Assembly (NCBI RefSeq): GCF_000783395.1
Contig: NZ_JSFK01000012.1
Location: forward strand, 1 to 64,000
DNA from: Pseudomonas chlororaphis
GTDB lineage: Bacteria; Pseudomonadota; Gammaproteobacteria; Pseudomonadales; Pseudomonadaceae
Direction of reading: 5' to 3'
DNA: 64,000 nucleotides
Shown here: positions 36,368 through 46,945 of the stretch, one piece after another
Layout: each line of letters begins with the position of its first letter
Position numbering within the stretch: position 1 is the first letter of the stretch
Notes under the pieces: generated by a model
What the model was told of the DNA's origin: nothing
Database searches by the model: none
Seen by the model: the letters and a program-made list of their open reading frames with translations, nothing else
Position numbers and translations under genes: made by a program

Positions 36368-37612
36368 ATGTCACTGGTCAGTCATTGGGAACACGAATAC
36401 GACAAGGTCAAAGTGCGCATTCACGGCTTGTTCACGCGCATGGAAATGGCCTGGATGAAACTCATCAGCGAGCTGGAGCCGCAGGAGTTTCAGGCGATCA
36501 TCAAGCTGCTGCAGCGCGGCCACGATCAGGCGCAGTACGTGCTGAAAAACGGTGAGTTGCCGGACGACGAGCCCTCTGTGCCATGGGAGTTGTCCCACGG
36601 CTTGTCGATCCTGCGCATCGGCAATGCCGCGCCGCTGCCGCAATCGCCCGATCAGCTGGCGACCCGGGTGTTGAAGGACGGCACGCTGCTTGGTTGTCGC
36701 AAGTGGGAACTGCTGGATCTGCTGTGGAGCGAGGCGCTGTTGAAGTGGATCGAAAACCTGCGCCATCACGCGACGTTCGGCACTGACCCGGCGGTGGTGC
36801 AGATGGATCGCGAGGTGACCCTGGCGATCGCTGGCGATTGGGGCACCGGGCCGTTCGACAGCCATGCGCCGGCGGTGTCGGTGGCCAATCAGATGCAACT
36901 GGCCCAGGCCGATTTCACCATTCACTTGGGCGATGTGTATTACGCCGGCAGTCATTCTCAGGAAGACGTCGACATGGCCGGTTGGCCGATGGGCACGCAC
37001 GGCTCATTCACCCTCAATTCCAATCACGAGATGTACAGCGGCGCCCACGGTTATTTCAAGGAACTGGCCAAGCGTTTTCCGGGGCAGCAGGGCACCAGTT
37101 ATTTTGCGCTGATCAATGATGACTGGCTGGTGGTCGGGCTGGATTCCGCTTACGCGTCGGACGCGATGAACCTGTACATGGACGGAACCTTGAACGAACC
37201 GCAAATCGCGTGGATGAAAGGCCTGCCGAAACGCAAGAAGCTCATGGTGCTCAGCCATCATCAGGGCTTCGATATTTCCGGGCACAACAAGACTGCGCTG
37301 TATCAACCGGTGTGCGATGCGCTGGGGCGTGAGCCGGATTATTGGTATTGGGGGCATCTGCACAACGGCATCGTCTATGCGCAGCAGGGCGGTTTGCACG
37401 CGCGCTGCGCCGGGCACGGAGCGATTCCCTATGGCAATTCCAGTGAGCTGAACGGGCATTCGCGGGTGTTGTGGTCGGAGACCCAGGATGCCAACGACCC
37501 GGCTTATCCGCTGCGGGTGTTGAACGGCTACGCGAAGATCAGGTTGGTGGGGGAGGAGATATTTGAGGAGTTTATTGGTGAGGATGGATCGGTGAGGTGG
37601 TCATCGAAGTGA
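36368..37612 (+). CDS. calcineurin-like metallophosphoesterase
   Basis: This 414-residue enzyme has the metallophosphoesterase ligand set in order: GDWGTG near 155-160, LGDVYYAGS near 188-196, NSNHE near 218-222, LSHHQGF near 297-303, and GHLHNG near 328-333. An N-terminal helical segment of about 140 residues is not a known domain. No signal peptide is present, so it is cytosolic. It follows the cytochrome gene by 25 bp with GAGGA upstream, so it is in the same operon. The substrate is unknown. Confidence 0.85.
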   Translation: MSLVSHWEHEYDKVKVRIHGLFTRMEMAWMKLISELEPQEFQAIIKLLQRGHDQAQYVLKNGELPDDEPSVPWELSHGLSILRIGNAAPLPQSPDQLATRVLKDGTLLGCRKWELLDLLWSEALLKWIENLRHHATFGTDPAVVQMDREVTLAIAGDWGTGPFDSHAPAVSVANQMQLAQADFTIHLGDVYYAGSHSQEDVDMAGWPMGTHGSFTLNSNHEMYSGAHGYFKELAKRFPGQQGTSYFALINDDWLVVGLDSAYASDAMNLYMDGTLNEPQIAWMKGLPKRKKLMVLSHHQGFDISGHNKTALYQPVCDALGREPDYWYWGHLHNGIVYAQQGGLHARCAGHGAIPYGNSSELNGHSRVLWSETQDANDPAYPLRVLNGYAKIRLVGEEIFEEFIGEDGSVRWSSK

Positions 37613-37632
37613 TGCGGTGACTGTTCTGACGC

Positions 37633-37724
37633 TATCGCTGGCAAGCCAGCTCCCAGAGGTTTTGCGGTGTACACGGAATCTGTGAACACCATCAACCACT
37701 GTGGGAGCTGGCTTGCCAGCGATG
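37633..37724. repeat. R1 REP pair between the accessory cluster and gbcA
   Basis: Arms TATCGCTGGCAAGCCAGCTC and GAGCTGGCTTGCCAGCGATG lie between convergent genes, giving the accessory cluster an R1 pair at its right edge. Confidence 0.87.
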
Positions 37725-37727
37725 CTT

Positions 37728-39023
37728 TTAGCCTTGGACGGGGACGCCTTTGAGGTACGGCGCAGGCTCGGCGCCGAGGTTGTTCAGCAAGCGTTCGCTG
37801 TACCAGTCGACAAAGTTGACCACGCCAAACTCATACGTCTTCGAGTAAGGCCCAGGCTGGTAAGCGGTGGAGTTAATCCCGCGCTGGTTTTCCTCAGCCA
37901 GACGCCGGTCCTGATCGTTGGTCGCATCCCACACCTGACGCATGCGCTCGACGTCGTAATCCACGCCTTCAACCGCATCCTTGTGCACGATCCATTTGGT
38001 GGTGACCATGGTTTCCTGCGCGCTGATCGGCCACACGGTGAAGACGATGATGTGGTCGCCCATGCAGTGGTTCCACGAGTGCGGCAGGTGCAGGATGCGC
38101 ATCGAACCCAGATCCGGGTTCTTGATCCGGCCCATCAGTTTCGCGCAGCCCTGTTTGCCGTCGAGGGTCATCGACACGGTGCCCTTGAGCAGCGGCATGC
38201 GCACGATGCGGTTGCGCAGGCCGAAGCTGGCGTGGGCGTAAGGGATCTTCTCGGCTTCCCAGGCAGCGGCGGAGGCGGCGACGTGATCCTTGAACGCCTG
38301 ATCGGCGCGCGGGTCGGTGACGTCGTCCCATTCCAGCAGGGTTTTCAGCAGTTCCGGGTGCGACGCGTTGCAGTGGTAGCACTCCCGGTTGTTTTCCAGC
38401 ACCAGTTTCCAGTTGGCCTTTTCCATCAAGGTGGTGGTAATCGCCACCTTGGTGTTCTCCATGTCGTACGGTTCCATGTAATGGTTCAGCGTCGACAGGA
38501 AGTCATCGATGGCTGGCGGGTTCTCGGCCAGGCTGATGAAGATGTAGCCGCCGGCAGTCTTCACGTTCACCGGTTTCAGGCCGTACTGCTTCATGTCGAA
38601 ATCGGCGCCCATTTCGGTGCCGGCGAACAGCAGGCGACCGTCCAGCTCATAGGTCCACTGGTGGTAGTGGCAGACCAGTTTGGCGACTTTGCCTTTTTCA
38701 CTGGTGCACAGGCGCGAGCCACGGTGGCGGCAGACGTTGTGGAACGCATGCACCACGCCTTCGGCGCCACGAATGACGATGATCGGGTTTTTGCCGACCT
38801 GCAGGGTCAGGTAGTTGCCCTTGGCCGGGATTTCGCAGGTCATGCCGGCGATCAACCACTCTTTCTGGAAGATCTCCTGCATGTCGATATCGAACAGCCG
38901 CTCATCGCTATAGAACGGTTGCGGCAGAGAAAATGTGCGCTCGCGCTCCTGGAGCATTTGTGCGGTGGCCTTGCGTGCGGGTTCCAGCGGATCGCCCAGG
39001 CTGATTTTTGCGGTGACGTCCAT
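37728..39023 (-). CDS. gbcA: glycine betaine monooxygenase oxygenase subunit GbcA
   Basis: This 431-residue Rieske non-haem iron oxygenase demethylates glycine betaine to dimethylglycine and formaldehyde. The Rieske 2Fe-2S ligands are in VCRHRGSRLC and LVCHYHQW (C-x-H...C-x2-H). The catalytic iron site follows in the C-terminal alpha-subunit domain (NNRECYHCNASHPE). The start MDVTAKISLGD has AGGA eight bases upstream; the ATG seven codons earlier does not. It is divergent from gbcB across a 297-bp gap. In P. aeruginosa both are GbdR targets. Confidence 0.96.
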   Translation of the reverse strand: MDVTAKISLGDPLEPARKATAQMLQERERTFSLPQPFYSDERLFDIDMQEIFQKEWLIAGMTCEIPAKGNYLTLQVGKNPIIVIRGAEGVVHAFHNVCRHRGSRLCTSEKGKVAKLVCHYHQWTYELDGRLLFAGTEMGADFDMKQYGLKPVNVKTAGGYIFISLAENPPAIDDFLSTLNHYMEPYDMENTKVAITTTLMEKANWKLVLENNRECYHCNASHPELLKTLLEWDDVTDPRADQAFKDHVAASAAAWEAEKIPYAHASFGLRNRIVRMPLLKGTVSMTLDGKQGCAKLMGRIKNPDLGSMRILHLPHSWNHCMGDHIIVFTVWPISAQETMVTTKWIVHKDAVEGVDYDVERMRQVWDATNDQDRRLAEENQRGINSTAYQPGPYSKTYEFGVVNFVDWYSERLLNNLGAEPAPYLKGVPVQG

Positions 39024-39219
39024 CGATGTGATCCTCATGGCCATCTGCGTGGCCGGCGAAAAGTGGCTGATCAGGTGTGCTGCTAACGGTTGCTACGCAA
39101 GGTGTAAAGAATCTGTCTTGGTGTTGGGGCGAGTGTGGGGCCGGCGCTGCCCCGAACCTTATCCATGGGCGACATGGTGCAATCTGTTCCCGACGCGCAA
39201 CCCCCGGTGGCTGGGGGCT

Positions 39220-39252
39220 GGTCGCGATAAGTATGTCAATGTCGCGGATAGG
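39220..39252. promoter_or_regulatory. direct-repeat site, candidate GbdR operator for gbcA/gbcB
   Basis: GGTCGCGATAAGT (39220-39232) and TGTCGCGGATAGG (39240-39252) repeat with GTCGC 20 bp apart. The first half matches GTCGC-N4-AGT, the pattern at sdaB/choX. It lies 68-101 bp upstream of gbcB and about 200 bp upstream of gbcA. A CCCCC/GGGGG hairpin (39201-39217) lies beside it. Nothing else is obvious in 39024-39320. Confidence 0.5.
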
Positions 39253-39320
39253 TAAACGGGCGGTTCGCGCTATACGCAGAATCGCCGACATGAGGCCGAC
39301 AGTCGGCCGTGGAGAACAGC

Positions 39321-40421
39321 ATGTCCAACAGCTTCCTGAATCCGGTCACCACCCAGACCTGGGCCAATGGCCGACACATCGTCCGTTGCGTCAAAGTCAT
39401 CCAGGAAACCTGGGACGTGCGCACCTTCTGCTTTATGGCCGACCAGCCGATCCTGTTCTTCTTCAAGCCCGGGCAGTTCGTCACCCTGGAGCTGGAAATC
39501 GAAGGCCAGCCGATCATGCGCTCGTACACGATTTCCAGCTCGCCGTCGGTGCCGTACAGCTTTTCGGTGACCATCAAGCGGGTGCCGGGCGGCAAGGTCT
39601 CGAACTGGCTGCACGATACGCTGCATGAAGGCCAGGAGCTGGCGGTGCACGGGCCGGTCGGGCTGTTCAATGCCATCGACTTCCCGAGCCCGAAAGTCCT
39701 GTACCTGAGCGGTGGCGTTGGTATCACGCCGTGCATGTCGATGGCGCGCTGGTTCTACGACACCAACGCCAACGTCGACATGACCTTTATCCACAGCGCG
39801 CGCTCGCCGAAAGACATCATTTACCACCGCGAGCTGGAACACATGGCGTCGCGGATCGACAACTTCAGCCTGCACCTGATTTGTGAGAAGCATGGCTTGG
39901 GTGAGCCGTGGGCCGGTTATCGTGGTTATCTGAACCACAAGATGCTGGAATTGATGGTGCCCGACTTCCTTGAGCGCGAAGTGTTCTGCTGCGGCCCGAC
40001 GCCTTACATGAATGCGGTCAAGCGGTTGCTGGAAGTGGCCGGGTACGACATGTCGCGTTATCACGAGGAATCCTTCGGCGCCACGCCACCGGAAGCCCGT
40101 GCCGATGCGGTGGAGCAAGCCGAGCAGGCAGCGGATGCGCCGGAAATCGATGCGGCGGATCTGCATCAGGTCGAATTCACCTCGTCCGGCAAGAGCATTC
40201 GTGTGGCTCCGGGTGAGACCGTGCACGCGGCGGCGGCCAAGTTGGGCTTGATGATTCCGAAAGCGTGCGGGATGGGGATTTGCGGGACGTGCAAGGTGTT
40301 GAAGCTGGGTGGTGAAGTGGAGATGGAGCACAACGGCGGGATTACCGAGGATGACGAGGCGGAAGGGTTTATCTTGTCGTGCTGCAGTGTGCCTAAAGGC
40401 GATGTGCGCATCGATTTCTGA
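39321..40421 (+). CDS. gbcB: glycine betaine monooxygenase reductase GbcB
   Basis: This 366-residue reductase supplies electrons to GbcA. The N-terminal ferredoxin-reductase part has the flavin-binding RSYTISSSP segment and the NAD region SGGVGITPCMSMARW. The C-terminal plant-type 2Fe-2S ferredoxin has CGMGICGTC and a distal LSCCSVP cysteine. A linker of about 40 acidic residues (EQAEQAADAPEIDAADL) joins them. The start MSNSFLNPVTTQT has GGAG seven bases upstream. It is divergent from gbcA. Confidence 0.95.
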   Translation: MSNSFLNPVTTQTWANGRHIVRCVKVIQETWDVRTFCFMADQPILFFFKPGQFVTLELEIEGQPIMRSYTISSSPSVPYSFSVTIKRVPGGKVSNWLHDTLHEGQELAVHGPVGLFNAIDFPSPKVLYLSGGVGITPCMSMARWFYDTNANVDMTFIHSARSPKDIIYHRELEHMASRIDNFSLHLICEKHGLGEPWAGYRGYLNHKMLELMVPDFLEREVFCCGPTPYMNAVKRLLEVAGYDMSRYHEESFGATPPEARADAVEQAEQAADAPEIDAADLHQVEFTSSGKSIRVAPGETVHAAAAKLGLMIPKACGMGICGTCKVLKLGGEVEMEHNGGITEDDEAEGFILSCCSVPKGDVRIDF

Positions 40422-40447
40422 GTGGGGCGAATTTTCGCGTACGGCTT

Positions 40448-40646
40448 ACCCCTCACCCCAGCCCTCCCGAAACGTCGGACCGCCCATAGGGAGAGGGGGC
40501 CGACCGAGTTGTCCAGGGTTGTACATCGACCTGAACGACCTTATCGATTATGGATTCGGTACAGCAGTTGCACGTCGGCGTAATTCTCAAATATCCCCCA
40601 ATCAGTCCCCTCTCCCTCTGGGAGAGGGCTAGGGTGAGGGGCTTTT
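40448..40646. repeat. R2 repeat element between gbcB and the SDR gene
   Basis: The inverted ends match the element at 6715 (CCCCTCACCCCAGCCCTCCC and GAGGGCTAGGGTGAGGGG). The left arm has an insertion near 40468-40490. It lies between convergent genes. Confidence 0.75.
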
Positions 40647-41470
40647 CAGTCGATAAACAAATCCGGCATCAACGCCGCGTCGCTTTCTCGATCAAAGCGA
40701 TATTGATCGAACTCAGTCACGCCGCTCTCCCGCAAAATTTCCTCATCAATCAACAACCGCCCGGTAATCTGCCGCCCGCTGCTATCCAGAATCACATGCG
40801 CCGCATCCGCCATGATCGCTGGCGTTCGCGCCTGCTTGAACGACTCCCGATTCCCCAACTGAAACTCAATCGCCGCCGTGGCAATCATCGTCTGCGGCCA
40901 CAACGAATTCACGCTGATTCCGTACGCGGCAAATTCCTCACTCATCCCCAGCGTCAGCATGCTCATGCCGTACTTGGTCACCGTGTACGGGCTGAATTGC
41001 GCAAACCACTTGCTCGCCAGATTCAGCGGTGGCGACAGGTTGAGAATGTGCCCCGAGGATTTCTTCAGATAGGGCAGGGCGACCTGGCTGCACAGCAGCA
41101 CCGCGCGGGTGTTGATCTGGTGCATCAGGTCGAAACGCTTGAGTTCGATGTGCTGCACACCGGTGAGCTTGATCGCCCCGGCGTTGTTCACCAGTGCATC
41201 TATGCCGCCGAAGTGTTCATTGGCTTGGGCCAATGCCCGGCGCACGCCATCCTCATCACGCACATCCACCTGCAATGCCAGTGCCTTGCCGCCCGCCGCT
41301 TCGACTTCGGCGGCGACACTGTGAATGGTGCCGGGCAGTTTGGCGTGGGGTTCGGCACTTTTCGCCGCGATGACGATATTGGCGCCGTCCCTTGCGGCAC
41401 GCAGCGCGATCTCACGGCCAATGCCACGGCTGGCGCCGGTGATGAACAGGGTTTTGCCTTGTAACGACAT
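40646..41470 (-). CDS. short-chain dehydrogenase/reductase (SDR)
   Basis: This 274-residue NAD(P)-dependent SDR has the cofactor motif GASRGIG at 10-16, NNAGAIKL near 98-105, and catalytic-type YTVTKYG (Y-x3-K). It resembles hydroxysteroid-dehydrogenase-like SDRs. The start MSLQGKTLFITG has GGAG seven bases upstream. It lies between gbcB and the threonine aldolase but on the minus strand, so it is a separate transcript. No role in betaine use is known. The C-terminal tail (DQYRFDRESDAALMPDLFID) is unusual. Confidence 0.88.
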   Translation of the reverse strand: MSLQGKTLFITGASRGIGREIALRAARDGANIVIAAKSAEPHAKLPGTIHSVAAEVEAAGGKALALQVDVRDEDGVRRALAQANEHFGGIDALVNNAGAIKLTGVQHIELKRFDLMHQINTRAVLLCSQVALPYLKKSSGHILNLSPPLNLASKWFAQFSPYTVTKYGMSMLTLGMSEEFAAYGISVNSLWPQTMIATAAIEFQLGNRESFKQARTPAIMADAAHVILDSSGRQITGRLLIDEEILRESGVTEFDQYRFDRESDAALMPDLFID

Positions 41471-41913
41471 GCCGATGCTCCTGCTTATTGTTATGTGAGC
41501 GAAGGGCTCGACAGACAATGTAGACCAAGCAGATCAGGTAACACTTTCTTCGCCATGATCGTTCCCACGCTCTGCGTGGGAATGCAGCCGTCGACGCTCC
41601 GCGTCATAGCGGTGTTAAGCATGTCGACAGTGGTGAGGCTGGAACGCGGAGCGTCCCGGGATGCGTTACCACGCGGAGCGTGGGAACGATCAGGGTGAGG
41701 CGGGTGGGATATTCGCGATATAGGGGAAGTCTGGTGTTGCGGTGGGAAAAATCATTCCCGATCGAAGATCGTTCCCACGCTCTGCATGGGAATGCAGCCG
41801 TCGAGGCTCTGCGTTATAGCGGTGTTAAGCATGTCGACAGTGGTAAGGCTGGAACGCGGAGCGTCCCGAGAGGCATTCCCACGCGGAGCGTGGGAACGAT
41901 CAGTGCAGGGGGA
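41471..41913. repeat. gap with two near-identical R3 repeats
   Basis: Two R3 elements (41557-41691 and 41767-41901) share both ends and an identical interior (GCGGTGTTAAGCATGTCGAC), so one is a tandem copy of the other. The 75 bp between them and the flanks contain no gene. Confidence 0.85.
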
Positions 41914-42954
41914 TCAGGCGGACATGACTTCGCGGATGTCGCGCGCCAGTTCGCGTACGCGTTCTTCTTCGGTGTCCCACGAGCACATGAAGCGTGCGCC
42001 GCCCTTGCCGATGAAGGTGTAGAAGCGCCAGTTCTTCGCGGTCAGCGCGGCAATGGCCGGTTCCGAGAGTTGCAGGAACACGCCGTTGGCCTGGACCGGG
42101 AACATCAGTTCGACGCCCGGAATGTCGCTGACCAGTTCTGCGAGCAGTTGTGCGCAGTGGTTGGCGTGACGGGCGTATTTGAGCCAGGCGTCGTTTTCGA
42201 GGATGCCGACCCACGGTGCCGAGAGGAAACGCATTTTCGACGCCAGTTGCCCGGCCTGCTTGCAGCGATAGTCGAAGTCTTCGGCCAGTTTGTGGTTGAA
42301 GAACAGGATCGCTTCACCCACTGCCATGCCGTTTTTCGTGCCGCCGAAGCACAGCACGTCAACACCGGCCTTCCAGGTCAGATCGGCTGGCGAGCAGCCG
42401 AGGAAGGCGCAGGCGTTGGAGAAACGCGCGCCGTCCATGTGCAGGTGCAGGCCGAGTTCCTTGCAAGTGGCGCTGATGGCGCGGACTTCTTCCGGGGTGT
42501 AGACGCTGCCGACTTCGGTGGCTTGGGTCAGGGTGACCACGCGCGGTTTCGGGTAGTGAATGTCCTGGCGCTTGAGCGCGACTTCGCGGATCGATTGCGG
42601 GGTGATCTTGCCGTTTTCAGTGCCGGCGATCAGCAGTTTCGAGCCGTTGGAGAAGAATTCCGGGGCGCCGCATTCGTCGGTTTCGACGTGGGCGGTTTCC
42701 GAGCAGATCACGCTGTGGTAACTCTGGCACAGCGACGACAGGGCCAGCGAGTTGGCGGCGGTGCCGTTGAAGGCGAAGAACACTTCGCAGTCGGTTTCGA
42801 ACAACTGGCGGAAATGGTCGGACGCGCGTGCGGTCCATTCATCGTCGCCATAAGCGCGTTGGTGGCCGTGGTTGGCCTGTTCCATTGCAGCCCAGGCTTC
42901 AGGGCAGATACCGGAGTAGTTGTCGCTGGCGAATTGTTGGCTCTTGTCGGTCAT
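41914..42954 (-). CDS. ltaE: low-specificity L-threonine aldolase
   Basis: This 346-residue PLP enzyme cleaves L-threonine or allo-threonine to glycine and acetaldehyde. The PLP lysine is K207 in FGGTKNGMAVGE. It also has the start segment FASDNYSGICPEA and HMDGARFSNACAF, characteristic of the family. It is the counterpart of PA5413 in the same gene order. Its place between gbc and glyA/sox genes connects glycine to threonine metabolism. The start MTDKSQQFASDN was preferred over an ATG 19 codons upstream. Confidence 0.94.
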   Translation of the reverse strand: MTDKSQQFASDNYSGICPEAWAAMEQANHGHQRAYGDDEWTARASDHFRQLFETDCEVFFAFNGTAANSLALSSLCQSYHSVICSETAHVETDECGAPEFFSNGSKLLIAGTENGKITPQSIREVALKRQDIHYPKPRVVTLTQATEVGSVYTPEEVRAISATCKELGLHLHMDGARFSNACAFLGCSPADLTWKAGVDVLCFGGTKNGMAVGEAILFFNHKLAEDFDYRCKQAGQLASKMRFLSAPWVGILENDAWLKYARHANHCAQLLAELVSDIPGVELMFPVQANGVFLQLSEPAIAALTAKNWRFYTFIGKGGARFMCSWDTEEERVRELARDIREVMSA

Positions 42955-43080
42955 GGCCGGCTTCCGTGGTCGAGACTCTTGTGAAGGCTCGTGGTCAATG
43001 AGGGTGCGCACTTTACCGAAGATCTTCCGGGGAGCACACGGGATGTCACATTCAGGAAATTACCAGTTTGTAGGACGATT

Positions 43081-43791
43081 ATGCACCTGAGCAAACGCGA
43101 CGGCGCACTAGATCTGCTCAAGTGGCTGGCGCTGCTGTGCATGTTGCTCGATCACCTGCGATATGCCGGGTTCTCCGCCGATTGGCTGTACGTGCCGGGG
43201 CGGCTGGCGTTTCCGTGGTTTTGTCTGGCGATGGCGGCGAATCTGGCGCGTGATGGTTCGCGGAGGATGGAGTGGCGGTATCTGGGCTGGTTGTTGCTGT
43301 TCAGTGCGGTGAGTGAAATTCCCTATCGGATGTACATACCTGATCCCGATACCCTGAACGTGATGCCGACGCTGGCGCTCGGATTACTGGTGGCGCGGGG
43401 GTGGCAGAATTCCTCGATCATGTCGCGATTGCTGGGCGTTGCTGCGCTGGTGTTGGCCGCTGTTTTTCCGGAGCGACTGATGTTCGGCTTCTTCGGCGTG
43501 CTGCTGCCATTGGCGATGCTGCTGGTGTTTCGCCGTCCGTGGTATTTCAGCTTGCTTCCGGGATTGATCTGTCTCGCTGCCAATCAATGGCAAGTGCTGT
43601 ACGACTCGGCGAAGTTCGGCAGTAGTGTTGCGATCCTTGGGATTGCCATTTGTCTGTTTGCGCCAATGCTCGGAATGTTCCTGTTGCGACATGGGCGACA
43701 TCTTCAGCCGCCACCGATGCGGCGCTGGGGCTACGCCCTTTATCCCGCGCATTTCCTCCTGCTACTACTTATCCGCCAAGTTGCCGCATGA
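43081..43791 (+). CDS. TraX-family membrane protein
   Basis: This 236-residue protein has about seven hydrophobic segments and the family opening LDLLKWLALLCMLLDHLRYA. The TraX/acyltransferase-3-like fold in F pilin acetylation is the best-known relative, but here it is chromosomal and stands alone. It corresponds to a conserved gene between the threonine aldolase and glyA in P. aeruginosa (PA5414). The start ATG has AGGA seven bases upstream. Function unknown. Confidence 0.85.
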   Translation: MHLSKRDGALDLLKWLALLCMLLDHLRYAGFSADWLYVPGRLAFPWFCLAMAANLARDGSRRMEWRYLGWLLLFSAVSEIPYRMYIPDPDTLNVMPTLALGLLVARGWQNSSIMSRLLGVAALVLAAVFPERLMFGFFGVLLPLAMLLVFRRPWYFSLLPGLICLAANQWQVLYDSAKFGSSVAILGIAICLFAPMLGMFLLRHGRHLQPPPMRRWGYALYPAHFLLLLLIRQVAA

Positions 43792-43793
43792 CC

Positions 43794-43887
43794 CTGTGGG
43801 AGCTGGCTTGCCAGCGATAGCGGTGGGTCAGCCACCATTAATGCCGGATGTGCCGCCGCCATCGCTGGCAAGCCAGCTCCCACAGGG
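43794..43887. repeat. R1 REP pair upstream of glyA
   Basis: Arms CTGTGGGAGCTGGCTTGCCA and TGGCAAGCCAGCTCCCACAG lie in the 285-bp gap before glyA. The remaining 190 bp is the presumed promoter region of the glyA-sox operon. Confidence 0.87.
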
Positions 43888-44076
43888 TTCTCCAGTGTTT
43901 TCGAGATCGAGTCCGGAAAACGCATTTCCGGCCATGTCGTAAACGCACCTTTGCGTGGCGCGCGCAGGCATTTGAGCTGTCTGCGCCGGTCATACCATCG
44001 GCATCAAAGGGCACTGCCTTCATTGCCAGTGCCTTACCGAGACGAATGGCGCACAGATGCCGCTGGGAGAGACGCG

Positions 44077-45330
<1,254 letters not shown>

Positions 45331-45350
45331 GTGTTCTGGAGTAACTGACT

Positions 45351-46601
45351 ATGCAACGCTATTCGGGCTTCGGCCTCTTCAAACACTCCCTCAGCCACCA
45401 CGAAAACTGGCAGCGCATGTGGCGCACGCCAACGCCGAAGAAGGTCTACGACGTGGTCATCGTCGGCGGCGGCGGGCACGGTCTGGCGACCGCCTATTAT
45501 CTAGCGAAAGAACACGGCATCACCAACGTCGCCGTGGTCGAGAAGGGCTGGCTGGGCGGCGGTAACACCGCGCGCAACACCACCATCGTGCGCTCCAACT
45601 ACCTGTGGGACGAGTCGGCGCACCTCTACGAACATGCGATGAAATTGTGGGAAGGCCTGTCCCAGGACCTGAACTACAACGTGATGTTCTCTCAGCGCGG
45701 CGTCTACAACCTGTGCCACACCCTGCAGGACATCCGTGATTCCGAGCGTCGGGTCAGCGCCAACCGCCTCAATGGCGTCGATGGCGAACTGCTCAACGCC
45801 AAACAAGTCGCTGACGAAATTCCGTACCTCGACTGCTCGAAAAACACCCGCTATCCAGTGATGGGCGCCACCGTTCAGCGTCGCGGCGGCGTCGCCCGTC
45901 ACGATGCCGTGGCCTGGGGCTTTGCCCGTGCCGCCGACGCCTTGGGCGTGGACTTGATTCAGCAGACCGAAGTGATCGGTTTCCGCAAGGAAAACGGCGT
46001 GTGCATCGGTGTTGAAACCAACAAGGGTTTTATCGGCGCCAAGCGCGTCGGCGTGGTCACTGCCGGTAACTCCGGGCACATGGCCAAACTCGCCGGTTTC
46101 CGTCTGCCGATCGAATCCCACCCGCTGCAAGCGCTGGTGTCCGAGCCGATCAAGCCGATTATCGACAGCGTGATCATGTCCAACGCCGTGCACGGTTACA
46201 TCAGCCAGTCCGACAAGGGCGACCTGGTGATCGGCGCCGGTATCGACGGCTACAACGGCTACGGCCAGCGCGGTTCGTACCCGGTGATCGAGCACACCAT
46301 TCAGGCCATCGTCGAGATGTTCCCGGTGTTGTCCCGCGTACGCATGAACCGCCAGTGGGGCGGCATCGTCGACACCACGCCGGACGCTTGCCCGATCATT
46401 TCGAAAACCCCGGTACCGAACATGTTCTTCAACTGCGGTTGGGGCACCGGTGGCTTCAAGGCGACTCCTGGCTCGGGCAACGTGTTTGCCGCGAGTCTGG
46501 CCAAGGGTGAAATGCACCCGTTGGCCGCACCTTTCTCCATCGACCGTTTCCACAACGGTGCGTTGATCGATGAACACGGCGCTGCTGCGGTTGCCCACTA
46601 A
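45351..46601 (+). CDS. soxB: sarcosine oxidase beta subunit
   Basis: This 416-residue subunit of heterotetrameric sarcosine oxidase carries the FAD site ([17 protein letters not shown] near residues 29-45) and binds FMN covalently at the family histidine. The C-terminal region has [31 protein letters not shown], typical of SoxB. The enzyme oxidises sarcosine to glycine, H2O2 and a C1 unit on folate. It follows glyA by 20 bp and precedes soxD by 14 bp. Confidence 0.96.
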   Translation: MQRYSGFGLFKHSLSHHENWQRMWRTPTPKKVYDVVIVGGGGHGLATAYYLAKEHGITNVAVVEKGWLGGGNTARNTTIVRSNYLWDESAHLYEHAMKLWEGLSQDLNYNVMFSQRGVYNLCHTLQDIRDSERRVSANRLNGVDGELLNAKQVADEIPYLDCSKNTRYPVMGATVQRRGGVARHDAVAWGFARAADALGVDLIQQTEVIGFRKENGVCIGVETNKGFIGAKRVGVVTAGNSGHMAKLAGFRLPIESHPLQALVSEPIKPIIDSVIMSNAVHGYISQSDKGDLVIGAGIDGYNGYGQRGSYPVIEHTIQAIVEMFPVLSRVRMNRQWGGIVDTTPDACPIISKTPVPNMFFNCGWGTGGFKATPGSGNVFAASLAKGEMHPLAAPFSIDRFHNGALIDEHGAAAVAH

Positions 46602-46615
46602 CAGGAGAAATCCCC

Positions 46616-46945
46616 ATGTTGCATATCTTCTGTCCTCACTGCGGCGAACTGCGCTCCGAAGAGGAATTCCACGCATCCGGTCAGGCGCACATCCCGCGCC
46701 CGCTCGACCCTGGCGCCTGCACCGACGAGGAGTGGGGCGACTACATGTTCTTCCGCGATAACCCGCGCGGTCTGCACCACGAGCTGTGGGATCACGTCGC
46801 CGGTTGCCGCCAGTACTTCAACGTCACTCGCGACACCGTGACCTACGAGATTCTCGAAACCTACAAGATCGGCACCAAGCCGCAATTCACCGACAAGGCT
46901 GATTCGGCGAAAACAGCCACGACGGCGCTGGGAGAGAAGGTATGA
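46616..46945 (+). CDS. soxD: sarcosine oxidase delta subunit
   Basis: This 109-residue zinc-binding subunit opens MLHIFCPHCGELRSEEEF, whose CPHC pair plus a downstream histidine and cysteine (HVAGCRQ) fit the SoxD zinc site. It overlaps soxA by 4 bp (ATGA). Tail residues after 88 (TDKADSAKTATTALGEKV) look flexible. Confidence 0.95.
   Translation: MLHIFCPHCGELRSEEEFHASGQAHIPRPLDPGACTDEEWGDYMFFRDNPRGLHHELWDHVAGCRQYFNVTRDTVTYEILETYKIGTKPQFTDKADSAKTATTALGEKV

Noticed and set aside
30857-37612. The GMC cluster as a recent mobile island
   Set aside because: No integrase, transposase, tRNA or att-like repeats are seen. The cluster contains and is flanked by the host's own R1 repeats and has similar base composition.
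41557-41901. R3 copies as the ends of an insertion sequence
   Set aside because: The DNA between them is only 75 bp and encodes nothing. Single R3 copies occur elsewhere.
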